A stretch of 32,479 bases of DNA, taken from contig NZ_JARWPM010000370.1 of the NCBI RefSeq assembly GCF_029869215.1, positions 1 to 32,479 on the forward strand, given 5' to 3'. Each line of letters begins with the position of its first letter. Within the stretch, counting starts at the first letter, position 1. Under the pieces are notes generated by a model, which was given only the letters and a program-made list of their open reading frames with translations, ran no database searches and was not told where the DNA came from. A program made the translations under genes and the position numbers. This DNA comes from Nocardia carnea. GTDB lineage: Bacteria > Actinomycetota > Actinomycetes > Mycobacteriales > Mycobacteriaceae. This document shows, in pieces, positions 8,930-15,612 of the stretch.

Positions 8930-9262
8930 GTGCGGAAGACCCTTTTTGCCGCGACCCTAGTCATTCTGCCGCTGCTGGCGGCCTGCGGTAGCGATACCGA
9001 ATCCGCGCCCGCGATCACCGAGGCGGACCTGTCGAAATCCCTGCAGGAGAAAGGCCTCCAGGATCCCGCCTTCGCCGACTGTGCCGCCAAGCTGTACATC
9101 TCGGAAGGCATCTCCCAAGACGGCCTGCAGACCATGGTCAGCGATGAATTCGATACCCGGATGGCCGATCCGGAGACCCTGGGTATGAGCCAGGAGGATG
9201 CCGACAAGGCACGCGCGGCGACCAACAAGATCGTCAGCGAATGCCTCGGTAAGAGCGGGTAG
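8930..9262 (+). CDS. Small secreted lipoprotein, unknown function
   Basis: 110-aa lipoprotein. Arg2-Lys3 is followed by a hydrophobic core and the lipobox L16-A17-A18-C19, so Cys19 should be lipidated after signal peptidase II cleavage. The mature part is about 91 residues, acidic, predicted helical, with two further cysteines (in FADCAAKLY and VSECLGKSG) that could form a disulfide. Its pattern, with EADLSKSLQEKG near the front, is like small actinobacterial lipoproteins of unknown role. The GTG start at 8930 has AGAGAGGAA upstream. It stands alone; no partner can be inferred. Confidence 0.8.
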   Translation: MRKTLFAATLVILPLLAACGSDTESAPAITEADLSKSLQEKGLQDPAFADCAAKLYISEGISQDGLQTMVSDEFDTRMADPETLGMSQEDADKARAATNKIVSECLGKSG

Positions 9263-9680
9263 TCGGCCGCGGCTGCCGCCGGGCGCCGGCGTACGTTTCC
9301 GGTCTGAGTAACACCAGGTGCCGGGAGCGTGCACGTCGCCGGCGCCGCCGTAGCTCGGCTGGTGACGGTCTTCGGCACCGAATCCGCCGCCTCGCCCGCC
9401 ACCGGCGCGACGATCTTCCCGGCACCCGGCACCCGGCACCCGGCACCCGGCACCCGGCACCCGGCACCCGGCACCCGGCACCCGGCACCCGGCACGGCGG
9501 TCGGTTGGTTCTGTGCGGTGCGTTGCTGTTCGGCCGGTTGTCGCGGGTCCTGTGCCGACGACTTTGGGGTTCCTGTTCCGATCGCCTCGATCCCAACCCT
9601 GGCCCGCGGGCGGGTCCGGATGCTGAACTGAATGCACAGCAGCATCGATTCCGGCAGCGGCCGGGGCAGGAGGCGCCGAC
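9263..9680. other. Intergenic region holding a minisatellite
   Basis: 418 bp between the lipoprotein gene and the FMN reductase remnant. The only structure found is the heptanucleotide tandem repeat listed separately at 9418-9495. GGAGG (about 9669-9673) serves the gene starting at 9681. Open frames that read through the repeat yield pure repeat peptides with no start signal and are not called. Confidence 0.6.
9418..9495 (+). repeat. Tandem GGCACCC heptanucleotide repeat, ten perfect copies
   Basis: Ten uninterrupted copies of GGCACCC occupy 9421-9490, preceded by CCC and followed by a partial GGCAC. No mismatch is visible, which suggests recent expansion or active slippage. Because the unit is 7 nt, any change in copy number shifts a reading frame, but no supported gene crosses it. 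It lies about 185 bp upstream of the FMN reductase start. Confidence 0.95.
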
Positions 9681-10188
9681 GTGACCGTCACCGTGGTGGT
9701 CGGGAACCCGAAACCGGCCTCGCGCACCGTGTCCGCGGGTGTCGCGCTCGCCGCGGCCCTGCGCCCGGATACCGAGCCGGCCGTGATCGACCTGGTCGAT
9801 CTCGGGCCGGGTCTGCTCGGCTGGGGTGATCCGGCGGTCGCCGCTGCCGCGCGGACCGTTGCCGGTGCGGAGTTGGTGATTTTCGCCAGCCCTACCTTCA
9901 AGGCGACCTACACCGGTCTGCTGAAACTGTTCCTGGAACAGTCCCGACGGCGGTACCGGCCTGGCCGGTGTCGTGGCGGTTCCCCTGATGCTGGGTGCGG
10001 GACCCGCCCACGCCCTCGCCCCGGACCTCCTGCTCAAACCGGTCCTGGTCGAGTTGGGCGCCACCACCGCCCTACCCGGGCTCTATCTGTCCGACCGCAC
10101 CTTCGGCGAGGACGGGGTGATCACCGCCTACGCCGACCGCTGGCGGCCGGTGGTACAGGCGTTGTCGACGGTTACTTCCGCGAAATGA
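9681..10188 (+). pseudogene. Frameshifted NADPH-dependent FMN reductase
   Basis: Two frames together encode one flavodoxin-fold FMN reductase of about 169 residues. From the GTG at 9681 (GGAGG upstream) the first frame reads MTVTVVVGNPKPASRTVS, the phosphate-binding N-terminus, through IFASPTFKATYTGLLKLFLEQ. The frame then changes at about 9942, and the next frame continues with PDGGTGLAGVVAVPLMLG and ends at 10188. The break is equivalent to one extra or two missing bases between LEQ and PDGG. Both halves align with the family in order with nothing else missing. It may be a recent inactivation or a sequencing error. It is followed 10 bp later by a flavin reductase gene, so an intact gene would form a two-gene flavin-reduction operon. 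Confidence 0.8.
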
Positions 10189-10198
10189 GGGTCGAATC

Positions 10199-10696
10199 AT
10201 GAACGAGCTCTTCGAAACTCCCGCCGACGGCACCGGTCTGCGCCGCGCGTTCGCCAATTTCCCCAGTGGTGTGGTGGCCGTCTGCGCCCGGATCGACGGG
10301 AAACCCGACGGCCTCGCGGTGAGCACCTTCGTCCCGGTTTCCCTGGATCCGCCGCTGGTGTCGTTCTGCATCCAGAACACCTCGTCGACATGGACCCGCC
10401 TGGTGCACGCGAGCCATCTCGGTCTGAGCCTGCTCGGCACCGACCAGCAGGACGCGGCCCGCTCCCTCGCATCCCGCGACGGCGACCGTTTCCGCGGTCT
10501 CGAGGTGCACGACGGTACCGGGGAAGCCGTGTTCATCCACGGCGCCTCGGTCTGGATCGAAGGCACCCCCGAGGCGCACGTCCCCGCCGGCGACCACACC
10601 GTGGTAATCCTGCGCATCCACCGCCTGGCGATCCACCCGGGCCGGGAACCTCTGGTCTTCCACGGGTCCCGATTCCGTCTCCTACGTGCCGGCTGA
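10199..10696 (+). CDS. Flavin reductase-like domain protein (FMN-binding split barrel)
   Basis: 165-aa protein of the HpaC/flavin-reductase-like family. The opening LRRAFANFPSGVVAVCA and the stretch GLAVSTFVPVSLDPPLVSFCIQ are the flavin-binding core. SLLGTDQQDAARSLASRDGDRF and HTVVILRIHRLAIHPGREPLVFH complete the split barrel. Such enzymes supply reduced flavin to two-component monooxygenases. No monooxygenase gene lies beside it, so a partner must be elsewhere or flavin reduction is its sole role. GAGG lies upstream of the ATG at 10199, directly after the frameshifted FMN reductase, implying a shared transcript. Confidence 0.87.
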   Translation: MNELFETPADGTGLRRAFANFPSGVVAVCARIDGKPDGLAVSTFVPVSLDPPLVSFCIQNTSSTWTRLVHASHLGLSLLGTDQQDAARSLASRDGDRFRGLEVHDGTGEAVFIHGASVWIEGTPEAHVPAGDHTVVILRIHRLAIHPGREPLVFHGSRFRLLRAG

Positions 10697-10704
10697 GCGG
10701 TAAC

Positions 10705-10872
10705 TCACCGCGGCGGCGACGGATGTTTCGGCTGATAGATGGGCAGCTCACTCCCGTCCGGCATTTCGATCGCGGCCGGCAACCCCCACCCCTGGTCGGC
10801 GACCTCGGTCGAAACCGTCACGCCTTTCGCCCGCAGACCGCTCAACATTGCGCCACCGTAACCCCGGACCAT
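10705..10872 (-). pseudogene. C-terminal remnant of a VOC/glyoxalase-like protein
   Basis: About 55 codons resemble the last strand-helix unit of the vicinal-oxygen-chelate superfamily: MLSGLRAKGVTVSTEVADQG followed by WGLPAAIEMPDGSELPIYQP, ending PKHPSPPR. The expected N-terminal domain with the first metal ligands is not found upstream in any frame; instead the frame runs into sequence near the end of the neighbouring small gene. I read it as a decayed fragment. It could also be a very short expressed peptide, but there is no good ribosome site. 10873-11011 holds nothing recognised. Confidence 0.5.
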
Positions 10873-11011
10873 CACCGCGCGACGCCGCAACACGAGGTTC
10901 CGGCGATCGCGCCGTGTAGTCCCGGAATCAGCTGAGCAACCGGTCTTGTTCACGTCGATGAGCACCACTGACGCGCGCTCCGCGGCGTATGCGGCCACTT
11001 CGGCGGCCTGT

Positions 11012-11320
11012 CTACCGGCGGGTGGAATCGCTACCTCCGTCGAGCACCACACCATCGGCGCCGATCACCTCGGCGATCTCGGCCAGCGCATGCCACTCCC
11101 GTCCCGCCCATACGTCCACCGCGGTGAGGTGGGGTACGACAACCACTTCGGCACCGTGTTCGAGCACGTGCCCGGCCGCGATCATCACGGCCAGTCGCGG
11201 TACGGCCGTATCGGTGATCGCGGTGAACACGACCCGGAGTTCGTGCAGCCGAACCAGCCGCTCGAGTTCCGCACCGCCACCATCCCCCCGGCGCAACACG
11301 ACCGCCCGCCTACTCCCCAT
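11012..11320 (-). CDS. Conserved-looking hypothetical protein, serine-recombinase N-domain-like pattern
   Basis: 102-aa protein not recognised with confidence. It alternates strands and helices: RAVVLRR, then LRVVFTAITDT, then a helix to EVVVVPHLTAVDVW and a final helix AGREWHALAEIAEVI. This order resembles the Rossmann-like fold of serine-recombinase N-terminal domains, but the catalytic serine/arginine signature is lacking and there is no DNA-binding tail. Its ATG overlaps the end of the upstream gene by 11 bases, so the two are translationally coupled. Together they are divergent from an XRE regulator that probably controls them. Function unknown. Confidence 0.55.
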   Translation of the reverse strand: MGSRRAVVLRRGDGGGAELERLVRLHELRVVFTAITDTAVPRLAVMIAAGHVLEHGAEVVVVPHLTAVDVWAGREWHALAEIAEVIGADGVVLDGGSDSTRR

Positions 11321-11564
11321 CCCGCACCACGTCGATATCGGCGGAACGCAACCGTTCGACAGCGCGGTCCAGTTCTCGGCGGACAGCGTCTCGGTCTTCG
11401 GATGTCGGCAGTCCGCGCACTACATCCGGTGACAGGGCGCGGATACCTGCGGCAACTCGCGTGAGAAGTTCCAGGTCCGAACACGGCTCGGTGTCCAGGA
11501 GTCCGACGGTCCCTGCCATTGCCCTATGGGTAGCCGGTCGGCCCGACCCAGATTGCTCACGCAT
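11310..11564 (-). CDS. Small hypothetical protein, first gene of a coupled pair
   Basis: 84-aa acidic protein without a recognised domain. I chose the ATG at 11564 (MREQSGSGRPATHRAMAG) because GAGGG lies 6-10 nt before it; a longer frame to 11636 has no such signal. The C-terminal half (SEDRDAVRRELDRAVERLRS) is a charged helix, possibly coiled coil. Its stop lies inside the next gene, which indicates coupling. The gap to the divergent XRE gene is 198 bp. The pairing suggests an accessory module, but I cannot assign toxin, antitoxin or other role. Confidence 0.55.
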   Translation of the reverse strand: MREQSGSGRPATHRAMAGTVGLLDTEPCSDLELLTRVAAGIRALSPDVVRGLPTSEDRDAVRRELDRAVERLRSADIDVVRDGE

Positions 11565-11722
11565 GTCTATCCCTCTCCCAAGCAAGGTGTCGATGAACGG
11601 ACACCCGGCGCCGGGGTGGTATTCACCCATGACCACTACATGGGCCGGGGGTGCCGCACTACCTGCTTCGGCCCGCCCGGCGCCGGGGTGAATATCACGT
11701 TAAGCAGCGGATATAGGCCGAA

Positions 11723-11757
11723 TGTTCGACGATTGTTCGAACTGTGCGTGTTACCGT
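11723..11757 (+). promoter_or_regulatory. Putative operator and leaderless promoter of the XRE gene
   Basis: Two direct copies of TGTTCGA (11723-11729 and 11734-11740) are spaced 11 bp apart, one helical turn. The second is part of the palindrome GTTCGAAC (11735-11742). A -10 box TACCGT (11752-11757) lies 5 nt before the ATG at 11763, indicating a leaderless transcript. The repeats would sit over the -35 position, which suits autoregulation. No standard -35 is visible. Confidence 0.45.
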
Positions 11758-11762
11758 TGGGC

Positions 11763-12926
11763 ATGACCAAGGGCGCGACCGTCGGCGAGCGAATTGCTCA
11801 GTGGCGCAAGACCAAGGGCCTCACGCAACACCAGTTGGCTTCCCGTGCCAACGTATCCCGCTCCATGCTCGCGCAGGTCGAGACGGGAGCGTCGTCTGCT
11901 TCGACGGTCTGGATCGGCGCCATCGCCAACGCATTACAGATCGACGCATCCCGGCTGTACGCGGACGACGAGCCCGAGGCGCTTTCCGAGGTACTGCCGG
12001 TACTGCGCAGAACACTCGCGGCCACCGACCTTCTCGATCCAGATCTCGAGCCCGCGCCCATGGACGAGCTACGGCGATTGTCGCAGCGAGTCGCGCGCTG
12101 GCGCATCGACGCCCGCTATCGCAAGATCACCGAGGTGCTGCCGGACCTCGTCGACGCTCTTCTGATCGCCGGCGAGGAGACCGGCCGCCCGGCCTATGCG
12201 ATGTTGACGGACGCGTACCGTGCCGCGAACACGGTCGCCCACAAACTCGGATACACCGATCTCTCGCTCACTGCGACCGAGCGGATGGAATGGGCAGCGA
12301 CGCGATCAGGCGACCCCCTGCTCTTGGCCACAACGCACTACGTCAAGGCGGCGACCCTCGCTCGTGTCGGTGCCTCGGTTCACGCACTCCGCCTCCTGAA
12401 TCGGTCGATTGCCGACATCGAGCCGCTCGTTGAAGAGGATGTGACCGCTGCGGCGGTCCACAGCATTCTGCACATGCGCGCCGGGACCATCGCGGCAGCG
12501 ACCGGGGACGCCGACACCTCGCGCGGGCACCTCGAGGCCGCCGAGCGGCTCGCCGCCGGGTTCGGGGATCGAGTGGTTTACGGCAGTCCGGTCGGCCCGA
12601 CGAATGTCCGGCTGTATCAACTATGCGCCGAGGTCGACCTCGGCGAGCCCGGCCGGGCAGTATCCATCGCGAAGGCCACCCGGCTTCCGGCCGATATGGC
12701 GGCCGAGCGCCAAGGGTATTTCTGGGTCGATTCGGCACGCGCACACCTACTTGCCGGCGACCCGGATGCCGCGATCGGTGCGCTGTTCGAATCGCGGATT
12801 GCTTCACCAGAGCACTTCCGCGCCAGTTCGGCCGTGAAGAACGCCATTCGCACAACCGCACGGCAGCAGCGGCGGGCGAGCGACAAACTACGCACGCTCG
12901 CCAACGCGGCAGGCATCGAACTCTGA
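11763..12926 (+). CDS. XRE-family transcriptional regulator with TPR-like C-terminal region
   Basis: 387-aa regulator. Residues 5-61 are an XRE/Cro helix-turn-helix: VGERIAQWRKTKGLTQHQLA, then SRSMLAQVETGASSASTVW and IGAIANALQI. The remaining 320 residues are helical with TPR-like pairs (for example LLLATTHYVKAATLARVG and AAVHSILHMRAGTIAAATGD), which could bind a peptide or small ligand. I chose the ATG at 11763 because the HTH begins there and a -10 box lies just upstream; the open frame extends to 11526 without a ribosome site. It is divergent from the two small genes at 11012-11564, its most likely targets. Actinomycetes carry many such regulators; specificity unknown. Confidence 0.82.
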   Translation: MTKGATVGERIAQWRKTKGLTQHQLASRANVSRSMLAQVETGASSASTVWIGAIANALQIDASRLYADDEPEALSEVLPVLRRTLAATDLLDPDLEPAPMDELRRLSQRVARWRIDARYRKITEVLPDLVDALLIAGEETGRPAYAMLTDAYRAANTVAHKLGYTDLSLTATERMEWAATRSGDPLLLATTHYVKAATLARVGASVHALRLLNRSIADIEPLVEEDVTAAAVHSILHMRAGTIAAATGDADTSRGHLEAAERLAAGFGDRVVYGSPVGPTNVRLYQLCAEVDLGEPGRAVSIAKATRLPADMAAERQGYFWVDSARAHLLAGDPDAAIGALFESRIASPEHFRASSAVKNAIRTTARQQRRASDKLRTLANAAGIEL

Positions 12927-13243
12927 GCACTGTCTTCCGGTCCGCGAAATAGGAAGCCGCTCAGTGTAGTTGCCGGACCGCAATAAGGTCTCGGCTTCAC
13001 CTCCGGCGCCTGACTACACCCAACCGGGTTCCTCGTCGGGCTGAAAATGGTCCATTGCTGCGCCTTTGTCGCTTCGGTGCCGGGGTGTTCGGCAATACGG
13101 TCACTGGGCGGCGGCGCAACAGGTCTCGATCCTGTTGTGGCCGTTGCTGTTCGACTGTTGGTTTGCAGTAGGGTTCGGGAACCTCCTGCCGAGTGGCGGT
13201 GGACGTGGGTCCAGACATCGCGCCCAGGGAGGAGGTGGTGGGG
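12927..13243. other. Intergenic region, no recognised gene
   Basis: 317 bp following the XRE gene. Minus-strand frames crossing it give low-complexity Arg/Pro/Thr translations and start from no ribosome site. AGGAGG at about 13229-13234 belongs to the 39-aa gene that follows. No repeat or strong hairpin was found. Confidence 0.45.
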
Positions 13244-13363
13244 ATGGCGAAACATCGCCGGAAGAAGAGCAAGGCCCCGGTCGATTACGGCATCGTGTTT
13301 ACGATCGCTGCCGTGATCGCCGGGGCGCTCATCGTGGTCCGCCGAACTCGGCGGTCTAACTAA
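13244..13363 (+). CDS. 39-residue single-span membrane peptide
   Basis: A 39-aa ORF starting at ATG 13244, with a strong AGGAGG about 10 nt upstream. The N-terminus (MAKHRRKKSKAP) has seven basic residues. It is followed by a hydrophobic helix of roughly 18 residues (GIVFTIAAVIAGALIVV) and the basic tail RRTRRSN before TAA. The strong ribosome site and clean cationic-hydrophobic-cationic design argue for a real gene. By the positive-inside rule the N-terminus should be cytoplasmic, although both ends are basic. Small basic membrane peptides include toxins, holin-like and regulatory proteins; nothing here distinguishes these. Confidence 0.6.
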   Translation: MAKHRRKKSKAPVDYGIVFTIAAVIAGALIVVRRTRRSN

Positions 13364-13438
13364 CCCACCAGGGTGGGGCGGCGCAGCAACGGCGCCTCAC
13401 CCGCTCGGCATCACTCGCGTGACATCCCGAGTGTACAG

Positions 13439-13469
13439 ATTTGTCCTTATGGAGGACATATTTGTCCTC
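13439..13469. promoter_or_regulatory. Three alternating half-sites, orphan operator-like element
   Basis: ATTTGTCCT occurs at 13439-13447 and again at 13460-13468, exactly 21 bp apart. Between them lies the inverted half AGGACATAT (13453-13461). The centre can pair with either flank: TGTCCT-TATGG-AGGACA on the left, GAGGACA-TATT-TGTCCTC on the right. Half-sites in alternating orientation two helical turns apart are typical of a dimeric repressor binding cooperatively. The nearest downstream gene on the plus strand is beyond the tRNA, so the controlled gene is unclear. Confidence 0.5.
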
Positions 13470-13608
13470 GCGAATCGGTCCATCCGCGCTCGCTGGTCCG
13501 GTGGTTACGTTCGACGCGTTCGATCACATGGGCGAGCTGGCGGCGGCGGAACGGGATTCAGCGCATCGGGTACAGGATGGGGTGCAGTGCCCTGTGTCTG
13601 CGCGCTGC

Positions 13609-13635
13609 AAAAAAGCATCCGCCCTGGTTAGGGCG
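13609..13635 (-). terminator. Rho-independent terminator after tRNA-Gly
   Basis: On the minus strand, immediately after the tRNA, a 6-bp stem CGCCCT/AGGGCG with a 4-nt loop (13620-13635) is followed after 5 nt by six T residues (13609-13614). This is a conventional intrinsic terminator for the tRNA transcript. Confidence 0.85.
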
Positions 13636-13644
13636 ACTTTTTGG

Positions 13645-13718
13645 TGGAGCCGGTGACGGGAATCGAACCCGCGCCATCTGCTTGGGAAGCAGAGATTCTG
13701 CCATTGAACTACACCGGC
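13645..13718 (-). tRNA. tRNA-Gly (anticodon CCC)
   Basis: The minus strand folds as a tRNA: the acceptor stem GCCGGTG (13712-13718) pairs with CACCGGC (13649-13655). The D-arm contains GTTCAATGGCAGAAT. The anticodon arm TCTGC-TTCCCAA-GCAGA places CCC at positions 34-36. The T-arm is GCGGG-TTCGATT-CCCGT. The discriminator is T and CCA is encoded (13645-13647). It reads GGG glycine codons. An intrinsic terminator follows directly. Confidence 0.97.
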
Positions 13719-13813
13719 GTACGCCTGACGGCGCGAAGGCGAGCTTAGCAGAGGGCCGGCCCGAGGCCGAAATCTTTCGCGGATTCCGGGCTCGGGGAAG
13801 TCGGCCGGTCGGG

Positions 13814-14191
13814 TCAGGTTTCCGACCAGACGCCGAGCTGGTTACCGCTCGGGTCGGTGAAGTGGAAGCGGCGGCCGCCGGGGAAGTCGAAGGGGCCTTC
13901 GGTGACCGTGCCGCCGGCGGCGCCGACGGAGCGCAGGGTGGTGTCGAGGTCTTCGGAGTACAGCAGGACGAGGGGGCCGCCGGTGCGGACCTCGGTGCCG
14001 AGTGCCAGGCCGCCGGCTTCGCCGGGGCTGCCGTCGAAACGGTGGATTCCCGAGTATTCGGGACCGTAGTCGGTGAATTCCCAGCCGAACGCCGACCGGT
14101 AGAAGGTCTTGGCGGCATCCAGATCGGTGACCGTGAGTTCGATGTAGTCGATGCCGTGGTGGGTGTGCGTGCTGGTTTCCGACACGGACAT
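13814..14191 (-). CDS. VOC-family (glyoxalase/bleomycin-resistance-like) protein
   Basis: 125-aa protein with the paired beta-alpha-beta-beta-beta units of the vicinal-oxygen-chelate superfamily. [20 protein letters not shown] followed by AFGWEF is the first unit, and [17 protein letters not shown] closes the second. The FTDPSGN-type end is typical of the glyoxalase-like group. Substrate and metal dependence are unknown. The ATG at 14191 is preceded by GAGGAGG at ideal spacing; a longer frame to 14305 lacks any ribosome site. It is divergent from dcd with a 148-bp gap and reads toward the tRNA. Confidence 0.85.
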   Translation of the reverse strand: MSVSETSTHTHHGIDYIELTVTDLDAAKTFYRSAFGWEFTDYGPEYSGIHRFDGSPGEAGGLALGTEVRTGGPLVLLYSEDLDTTLRSVGAAGGTVTEGPFDFPGGRRFHFTDPSGNQLGVWSET

Positions 14192-14327
14192 TTCCTCCTC
14201 GTTGGCTGGCAGCTGCGGAATCGTGGACGCGCCGCCCCGGCCGCGTCCATCAGGTGCAGTGTGCCCGGTGGGTGCGACAGGAAACGGTGCTGCCGGACCG
14301 GGCACTACCTGCCCGGAAGGTGGTCGC

Positions 14328-14333
14328 TACGCT
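14328..14333 (+). promoter_or_regulatory. -10 box of a leaderless dcd promoter
   Basis: TACGCT ends 6 nt before the GTG start of dcd and there is no Shine-Dalgarno. The distance places transcription start at or next to the start codon. A clear -35 is not visible. Confidence 0.5.
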
Positions 14334-14339
14334 CGTGGC

Positions 14340-14912
14340 GTGCTGCTATCCGATCGTGATATCCGGGCGGAGTTCGCCGCCGGGCGGCTCGGGCTCGAAC
14401 CGTTCGAGGAAAACCTGGTCCAGCCGTCCAGTATCGACGTGCGGCTGGACCGGATGTTCCGGGTGTTCAACAACACCCGCTACACCCATATCGACCCGGC
14501 GCAGCGCCAGGACGAGCTGACGAGCCTGGTGGAGCCCGCCGCGGGTGAGCCGTTCGTCCTGCATCCGGGCGAGTTCGTGCTCGGGTCCACGCTCGAGGTG
14601 TGCAGCCTGCCCGACGACCTCGCGGGCCGGTTGGAGGGTAAGTCGAGCCTGGGCCGGTTGGGCCTGCTCACGCATTCGACGGCCGGGTTCATCGACCCCG
14701 GGTTCAGCGGGCACATCACCCTGGAGCTGTCGAATGTGGCGAATCTGCCCATCACGCTCTGGCCGGGGATGAAGATCGGGCAGCTGTGCCTGTTCCGGCT
14801 GACCAGCCCGGCGGAGAACCCGTACGGCAGCGCCGGCGCCGGCTCCAAGTACCAGGGGCAGCGGGGGCCGACGCCGTCGCGGGCGTATCTGAACTTCCCC
14901 CTGCCGGGCTGA
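14340..14912 (+). CDS. dcd: dCTP deaminase, dUMP-forming
   Basis: 190-aa homotrimeric enzyme of pyrimidine nucleotide metabolism. In actinobacteria it converts dCTP to dUMP by combined deaminase and diphosphatase activity, feeding thymidylate synthesis. Signature stretches are [11 protein letters not shown] (about 28-38), [32 protein letters not shown] with the nucleotide-binding Ser/Arg, [15 protein letters not shown] with the catalytic-region glutamate, and the C-terminal [15 protein letters not shown] that closes over the active site. Length and sequence closely match mycobacterial Dcd as I recall it. The GTG at 14340 has no Shine-Dalgarno but lies 6 nt after a TACGCT -10 box, so the message is probably leaderless. 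A neighbouring tRNA-Gly fits a conserved actinobacterial arrangement. Confidence 0.96.
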   Translation: MLLSDRDIRAEFAAGRLGLEPFEENLVQPSSIDVRLDRMFRVFNNTRYTHIDPAQRQDELTSLVEPAAGEPFVLHPGEFVLGSTLEVCSLPDDLAGRLEGKSSLGRLGLLTHSTAGFIDPGFSGHITLELSNVANLPITLWPGMKIGQLCLFRLTSPAENPYGSAGAGSKYQGQRGPTPSRAYLNFPLPG

Positions 14913-14924
14913 AGCGGTCGGCAG

Positions 14925-15521
14925 TCACGCCTGCAGGCGTATGCCGTCCTCCATGGTGGCGAACGCGCGCCGCACACATCCGGGCAATTCTCCGGGGGTG
15001 CAGGCCGGTAGCCATTCGTCCAGCGCGCAGCGCCAGGTGGCCACGCAGAACTCGGTGAGCAGCCGCAGTTCGAGGCGGCGCGGGTCGCCGAGCCGGTGTG
15101 TGATCTTTTCCTGGACCTCTGCGCAGTGTCGCAGGGAATGCCCGTTCAGCGCGGGCGATTGCTCGATCAGCCGGAGCGTGGGCGGAAAGCGCCGGTACCA
15201 GTCCTCGTCCATGCGGTCGAGGGTGGCCAGCATCGTGTCCCGGAAGACGTCGGTGAGCAATCCGGACTTCTCGGTCTCGTCCAGTACCTCGATATAGGTG
15301 CTCCAGAGCTGTGTTACGGCGGTCAGCGCGACATCTTCCTTCGAGCGGAAATTGCGGAAGAACGTCCGTCTCGACACCTCCACCGCCTCGAGGAGCGCGT
15401 CGAGCGGCGTGCTGTCGAAACCATGCTCGCCGAACAGAGCCAGCGCGGTATCCACCAGCTCCTGCCGGGTGCGCAGTTTCTTGCGCTCGCGCAGGGTGGC
15501 GGGCTGTTCGGAGGTGGTCAT
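14925..15521 (-). CDS. TetR-family repressor divergent from a quinone-oxidoreductase-like gene
   Basis: 198-aa regulator. The N-terminal HTH spans about residues 17-62: [20 protein letters not shown], then [20 protein letters not shown] and SKEDV, a typical TetR tetra-helical start. The remainder is a helical ligand-binding domain with an aromatic-rich segment ([27 protein letters not shown]). I chose the ATG at 15521 ([20 protein letters not shown]) from homology; much longer upstream codons run across the operator. It faces the oxidoreductase gene at 15613 with a perfect palindrome between them, so that gene is the probable target and the repressor probably autoregulates. Confidence 0.9.
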   Translation of the reverse strand: MTTSEQPATLRERKKLRTRQELVDTALALFGEHGFDSTPLDALLEAVEVSRRTFFRNFRSKEDVALTAVTQLWSTYIEVLDETEKSGLLTDVFRDTMLATLDRMDEDWYRRFPPTLRLIEQSPALNGHSLRHCAEVQEKITHRLGDPRRLELRLLTEFCVATWRCALDEWLPACTPGELPGCVRRAFATMEDGIRLQA

Positions 15522-15542
15522 CGACCGCAGTCTAGCAAGTGC

Positions 15543-15593
15543 GCGCATACTGCGCATGTGCTCTAATAGCGCAAGTGCCACAGTGTGGCACTT
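15543..15593. promoter_or_regulatory. Perfect 21-bp palindromic operator in a divergent promoter
   Basis: AAGTGCCACA, a central G, and TGTGGCACTT form a mismatch-free inverted repeat at 15573-15593. It lies 20 nt before the GTG of the oxidoreductase gene, just downstream of a possible -10 box TAATAG (15564-15569). A second, shorter palindrome, GCGCA-TAC-TGCGC, lies at 15543-15555, nearer the repressor gene. The position suits binding of the TetR protein encoded at 14925-15521. Confidence 0.75.
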
Positions 15594-15612
15594 TGATGCG
15601 AAGGAGATCTCT

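Noticed and set aside
9418..9495. CRISPR array
   Set aside because: The unit is 7 nt with no spacers, and no cas genes are present.
9329..9631. Open frames reading through the GGCACCC repeat as PGTRHPA- or CRVPGAG-type peptides
   Set aside because: The peptides are merely the repeat in each frame. There is no ribosome site, and a 7-nt unit is not expected in a coding repeat.
11310..11636. Toxin-antitoxin assignment for the overlapping small genes
   Set aside because: Neither protein shows a recognisable PIN, RelE, MazF or antitoxin motif; overlap alone is not enough.
12617..13255. A 212-codon minus-strand frame over the XRE gene end and the following gap
   Set aside because: Its first third is non-coding in character and the rest is antisense to the XRE gene; no ribosome site.
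13645..13718. Prophage or integrative-element attachment site at tRNA-Gly
   Set aside because: No integrase gene and no second copy of the tRNA 3' end were found in the window, so no att site is called.
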